Positions 60,322 through 64,000 of a stretch of DNA of 64,000 nt are shown one piece after another; position 1 is the first letter of the stretch, and each line of letters starts with the position of its first letter. The DNA is taken from contig CM060848.1 in assembly GCA_030737835.1 (NCBI GenBank), positions 12,508,323-12,572,322 of the forward strand, in the 5' to 3' direction. The notes below the pieces were generated by a model that searched no databases, was not told where the DNA came from, and saw only the letters and a program-made list of their open reading frames with translations. The position numbers were made by a program, and so were the translations under genes. This stretch comes from Acorus gramineus. Lineage: Eukaryota > Streptophyta > Magnoliopsida > Acorales > Acoraceae.

Positions 60322-61079
60322 CTGCTGAACTCAATTAATGTAAACAGCAGGGATAGTTGCTTAGAAACCAAGAGCCCCACATCGATCATCACGTGCTTGA
60401 AGTGTGTCAAACAGAAAATCTAGAGTAACAAAGAGAACTGGTATTATTACCAACATATTCAATTGTACTGATGATCAGGTTCTTATGGGCACTATACACA
60501 AGGATTCCCTCGAATAACAAGTGTTCAGGGGTTTTGGATACATAGATGGGGGAGGGGGCTTTTGATACACAAACAAGTGAAGAAAAGAGAGGTGTAATGT
60601 TGAGGGTTTTGAGCATTATTCCTACACGATTATGTAGTGATAGAAGAGATTTAGATTAACATATAAAAATGTTCAAGGAAAAAAAAAACAAAAAACAAAT
60701 CAAATCCTTGATTATATACGTGAACTAGAGTAGAGAGAGGAGATCGACAACGTGACCAGCAGCGATCGGCGCATCACGTCTGTCTGTGCGTTGGTGATCG
60801 GCGAGTACATCGACTTTGATGGAAGATAAAAGGTCCCAATGGCACGATTGTTTTTTAAATGGGGTAGTGTTTTAGTGTCCCACTATTTTTTCTTTTTCCA
60901 ATGTAGGGGTAGGGTTTTTAATGGGTCAAACTCTGAGTCAGACTAAATTCTTATATGGGTTTTAATGGGTTACACGACTTTGATATGGTTGTATAAACTC
61001 TGAGCCAGGAAGATTTTTTTTTAAAAAAAAATGTGATAGGGTCAATTGACCACTTAAAAGCTGACGCCGCCCCTAAGTG
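60322..61079. other. Intergenic, no gene seen
   Basis: Mixed sequence. A small GC-rich patch at about 60730-60830 (GATCGGCGCATCACGTCTGT) does not translate to a recognisable domain. Confidence 0.45.
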
Positions 61080-61500
61080 GAGATATGCAGTGTTTGATAA
61101 CACTGAAATTGTTACTGAACACCTAATAATGTAAATGCAATTTTATTTTAGATATTTCACCAAACATTTTGTATACAAGTTCTAAATATCAAAATACTAA
61201 TAAAATCATAAGACATTTTGTTCAGTGACTAATAAGAAAAAATGCATTTGATGTTGGGGACTTAAAATGAAACATGAAGATGGGAGAATTGATCACTGGA
61301 TAACATAGTTTACATGGACTTAAAAATATAAATCTCATTTCACAAACTAATGGTATATGGACATATGTTTGGCACATGGACTAATAACGAAATAGGCGTT
61401 TGAAATTGGGGACTTAAAAAGAAATATAAAGAATGAAGAGATTAATCACTAAATAACATAATTACAGGGGCTTAAAAATAAAAATTTCAAAAAATTAATA
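61080..61500. mobile_element. Fold-back element fragments related to 37960-38250
   Basis: Shares words ATAACATAGTTTACATGGAC, TAATCACTAAATAACATAA and GGACTTAAAAATA with 37960-38250. Two partly repeated halves (61230-61330 and 61385-61480). Termini not resolved. Confidence 0.4.
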
Positions 61501-61975
61501 AATTTTCACTTTTTTAAAGAAAAAATAATTTTATTTATTTATTTTGGTGTATATATATTTTTTAGAAAATGTCATGTACAGACAGTACAATCTTTTTATA
61601 ACCCCGTTTTCAATCAACACAGGTTTTGATATTTAAAAATAATATATTTCATTTTATAAGGTATACACTTTTATAAAAAAAGAATAAGCATATACTCAAA
61701 TGACATGTATAAGATCTATTTGTAGAAAAAGGTAATGATCGCATTTGAATATGAAAAAGGGTCTGAGTCTAACATTTTTTCATTTTTGTTTGGGTGGGCT
61801 TATTCCCAAAAATAATGGGCAGAAAAATAATATTAGTCTCTATCTCGTATTCGGCTGAAATGCAGTATGCATCTCCTTTTCCTTTGTATTCTTCGACTAG
61901 AAATATATAGACTAGTTAATTGTATGAACACAATTATAGAATGTGTGCTTAGTTACAGTGATTGCGAGTATTTAA

Positions 61976-62019
<44 letters not shown>

Positions 62020-62289
62020 CTGTAATGGGGATATATGGATTGAGTAAAACAATTATTTGGATTATACTTAAGCCCATTATATGCCATCATATCAACTGAT
62101 GTAGACATCCCCACATGCAGTCCTGATTACAGCCCACACTGTGTTATTTTTTTCCCATAAATTATATACCGATAAATGAAATACCCATTATTATAAAAAT
62201 AAATATACACCTAGATAAAACAAAACATATATACTTAAAAAAAAAAATTAAATCTTTATACACTTTATTAGTAGAGAATATATGAGCGG
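61501..62289. other. Intergenic with MITE B fragment and a (TA)n tract
   Basis: 61595-61740 resembles a decayed MITE family B copy. A (TA) run of about 18 units lies at 61979-62014. No gene. Confidence 0.45.
61979..62014. repeat. (TA)n microsatellite
   Basis: About 18 TA units; self-complementary. Confidence 0.88.
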
Positions 62290-62810
62290 TTGAGGACCTA
62301 AAATCAATGTTCTAAAAATCCTTTCTAGGTCCCGATTAATCCCCCGCCTTGGTTTAAGTGGGCCCAACCCGCAACGCTTAGCGCATAGTCATTTTTTTGA
62401 TTAATCCCTAGTTGACTAATATGCTATTAAGTTACCTTATATACTATATATTTATTAATTATTTTTTTTATGTTACCCCTATTATGTTTATATTATTAAT
62501 TTTGTTTTGATGTTGTATTATTATTATTTTTTAGTCTTAAATTATATATATGTATTATATTATTATTCTAAAAACTGATTGATTAATCCCAGTTTAATCT
62601 CCGCTTGCTCGATTAATGCCTAGTAGAGCTGCAATTCACGCAGGTTGGGTTCAGGTTGACCCCAAGTCCTAACCCAAACCCAACTTGAAGTTTAAAACAT
62701 TCAACCCTAACCCGATCCAATCTGATTTTCAACCTAGTGACCCTAACCCAACCCATGATAAACACAACTAACCCCAACCCTACCCCGAACAATCTAAATT
62801 TGGTTATAGA
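62290..62810. mobile_element. Two degraded TIR-element fragments
   Basis: 62310-62625: 'CGATTAATCCCCCGCC' and (reversed) 'CCGCTTGCTCGATTAATGCC' type words at both sides suggest a MITE. 62630-62800: TAGAGCTGCAATTCACGCAG, followed by AACCCAACC-rich sequence, is like the left half of the hAT element at 55869. No target duplications seen. Confidence 0.45.
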
Positions 62811-63119
62811 AATTCAGGTTTTTAACAAAGAATTCACACACTCATGTATTTCAAAAAACCCAACAAACCATAGTACATACAGTAAAATCTCATAACCAAA
62901 ATCAAAGTCTTCTAAACACAAATGGACAATCCCAAAGGTTTCGAAAAGCGATTCTAGCGGCTATGGCATATAAGGTTTCGAAAAGCCATAGCCCACATAT
63001 GCAAGGTATTTCGTTTGTTTGAAATATAAATGGAATAATAATCCATGAGAAATGGTGTGTCCGGCATCAGCTTCACGGGCTTGGAAATCATTGGCTGAAG
63101 GGATGCGGATTATTAGAAA
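62811..63119. other. Intergenic, no gene seen
   Basis: GGTTTCGAAAAGC occurs twice (about 62938 and 62972). No recognisable frame; the short minus-strand ORF at 62961-63176 has no known domain. Confidence 0.4.
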
Positions 63120-63310
63120 GTATGGGTCTGTTTGGATAGGAGTATTGGATGTTTGGATTGGGATTGAGAATCTCAATACAAGTCAATAATTTGTTTGAAT
63201 AATTTTTAAAAGGGGGATTGTGATTATAAGAAAGGGATTGAGAATCCTTCATTAAGGGGATTGAGAATCCCACTCAAGAGGTGGTATTCCCCCAATCCCT
63301 ATCTAGGTGG
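63120..63310. mobile_element. MITE-like inverted repeat
   Basis: Left GTCTGTTTGGATAGGAGTAT and right CCCCAATCCCTATCTAGGTG are loosely inverted; the interior repeats GGGATTGAGAATCC three times. Termini tentative. Confidence 0.45.
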
Positions 63311-64000
63311 ATTGAAAAAAAGACTTTTTTATCCAAATTTTTCATCTCCCTTTTTTAATAATTTATTTTTCTCTTCCTCATCAATCCCAAACCATTCTTG
63401 CCCCAGGAACAATTTTTCCATCTCCACCGGCCAATAATATATATAAAAAACAAAGACCTCCTTTTATAGCCCCTCTGTAAGACCAAAGAAACTTCTTCTT
63501 CGTTTAATTTTTTTTTTTTTTGTGCTTATGTGTCATCAACGCATGTTCATTCGTTTTTAAATATTATTTTTACGTTTATTAGTTATTCATTTTGTTTTTA
63601 TATTGATTTTTTTTTTGTGCTTATGTGTCATCAACGCATGGATTTCATATGTATTTAATTTTTTTTTTTTATGTTTGTTAGTTTATAGACCCTCTGTAAG
63701 ACAAACACATTAGTTTAATATTGATTTTGTTTATTCCTTTGTTTAATATTCTTTAGTTTAATCATCAATTTGATTTTTTTTTGTTTGAATTTATATATAT
63801 TTTAATTTGCTTTGTATTTTTTAAAGATGAAAAATTAAACATGAATGTTTGCCTATAAGATGTTGATTTTATTCACATGACTAAAATATTTTGTTATAGA
63901 TAATTTTATGTATTGTTAATTATTTTGGTATATAGTTGTTACTCTCATCTTATTCACCTGAATGAAATTTTTTTAATGAACAACAATTTAATGCAGTAAT
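63311..64000. other. Intergenic, local duplication
   Basis: TTTGTGCTTATGTGTCATCA recurs at about 63519 and 63614, and CCTCTGTAAGAC at 63473 and 63690, suggesting an old duplication of about 95-215 bp. AT-rich, no gene to the window end. Confidence 0.45.

Overview
The window is nuclear DNA of a flowering plant. The evidence is three genes split by GT-AG introns: a plastid-targeted class II DAHP synthase, a nuclear poly(A)-binding protein and a PIN1-type auxin carrier. Around them lies a very AT-rich background full of plant transposons (Mutator-like, hAT, LINE, SINE, Copia, MITEs). The first exons of the DAHP synthase and PIN1 genes are strongly GC-rich at third codon positions while the background is AT-rich. 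This leans toward a monocot, but that is an inference and the species is not identified.

Layout. 1-3.5 kb: a 2,282-bp Mutator-like element with a perfect 9-bp target duplication, next to the inverted end of a second copy that runs off the left edge. 3.5-12.2 kb: AT-rich intergenic DNA with a degenerate hAT-like element carrying a nested 300-bp retroposon, an interleaved inverted-repeat patch, a MITE and a 925-bp fold-back element. 12.35-15.62 kb (+): five-exon DAHP synthase, 530 aa, with all four expected metal ligands. 15.8-22.4 kb: MITEs, a degraded hAT element and a tRNA-derived SINE. 22.49-32.23 kb (-): six-exon nuclear poly(A)-binding protein (PABN/PABP2 type), 223 aa, whose third intron is 7,974 bp and contains a 5'-truncated LINE in the same orientation. 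32.4-43.5 kb: MITE, nested hAT-like DNA, a decayed gene fragment and two more 5'-truncated LINEs. 43.96-46.20 kb (+): six-exon PIN1, 586 aa, with two short upstream ORFs in its leader. 46.2-64 kb: a Copia remnant, two SINEs, two hAT elements with 8-bp duplications and GGGTC-rich ends, further MITEs, a three-copy 200-bp tandem repeat, an unidentified 117-codon ORF and a fourth LINE.

The three host genes do not form a pathway. DAHP synthase starts the plastid shikimate pathway, the PABN protein acts on nuclear mRNA 3' ends, and PIN1 exports auxin at the plasma membrane. The main structure outside genes comes from transposons. Many can be bounded to the base because their target-site duplications are still visible. 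The most unusual signals are an 18-base motif arrayed in opposite orientations inside the Mutator-like element, GGGTC arrays at hAT ends, and a second interleaved inverted-repeat patch at 7.3-7.6 kb.
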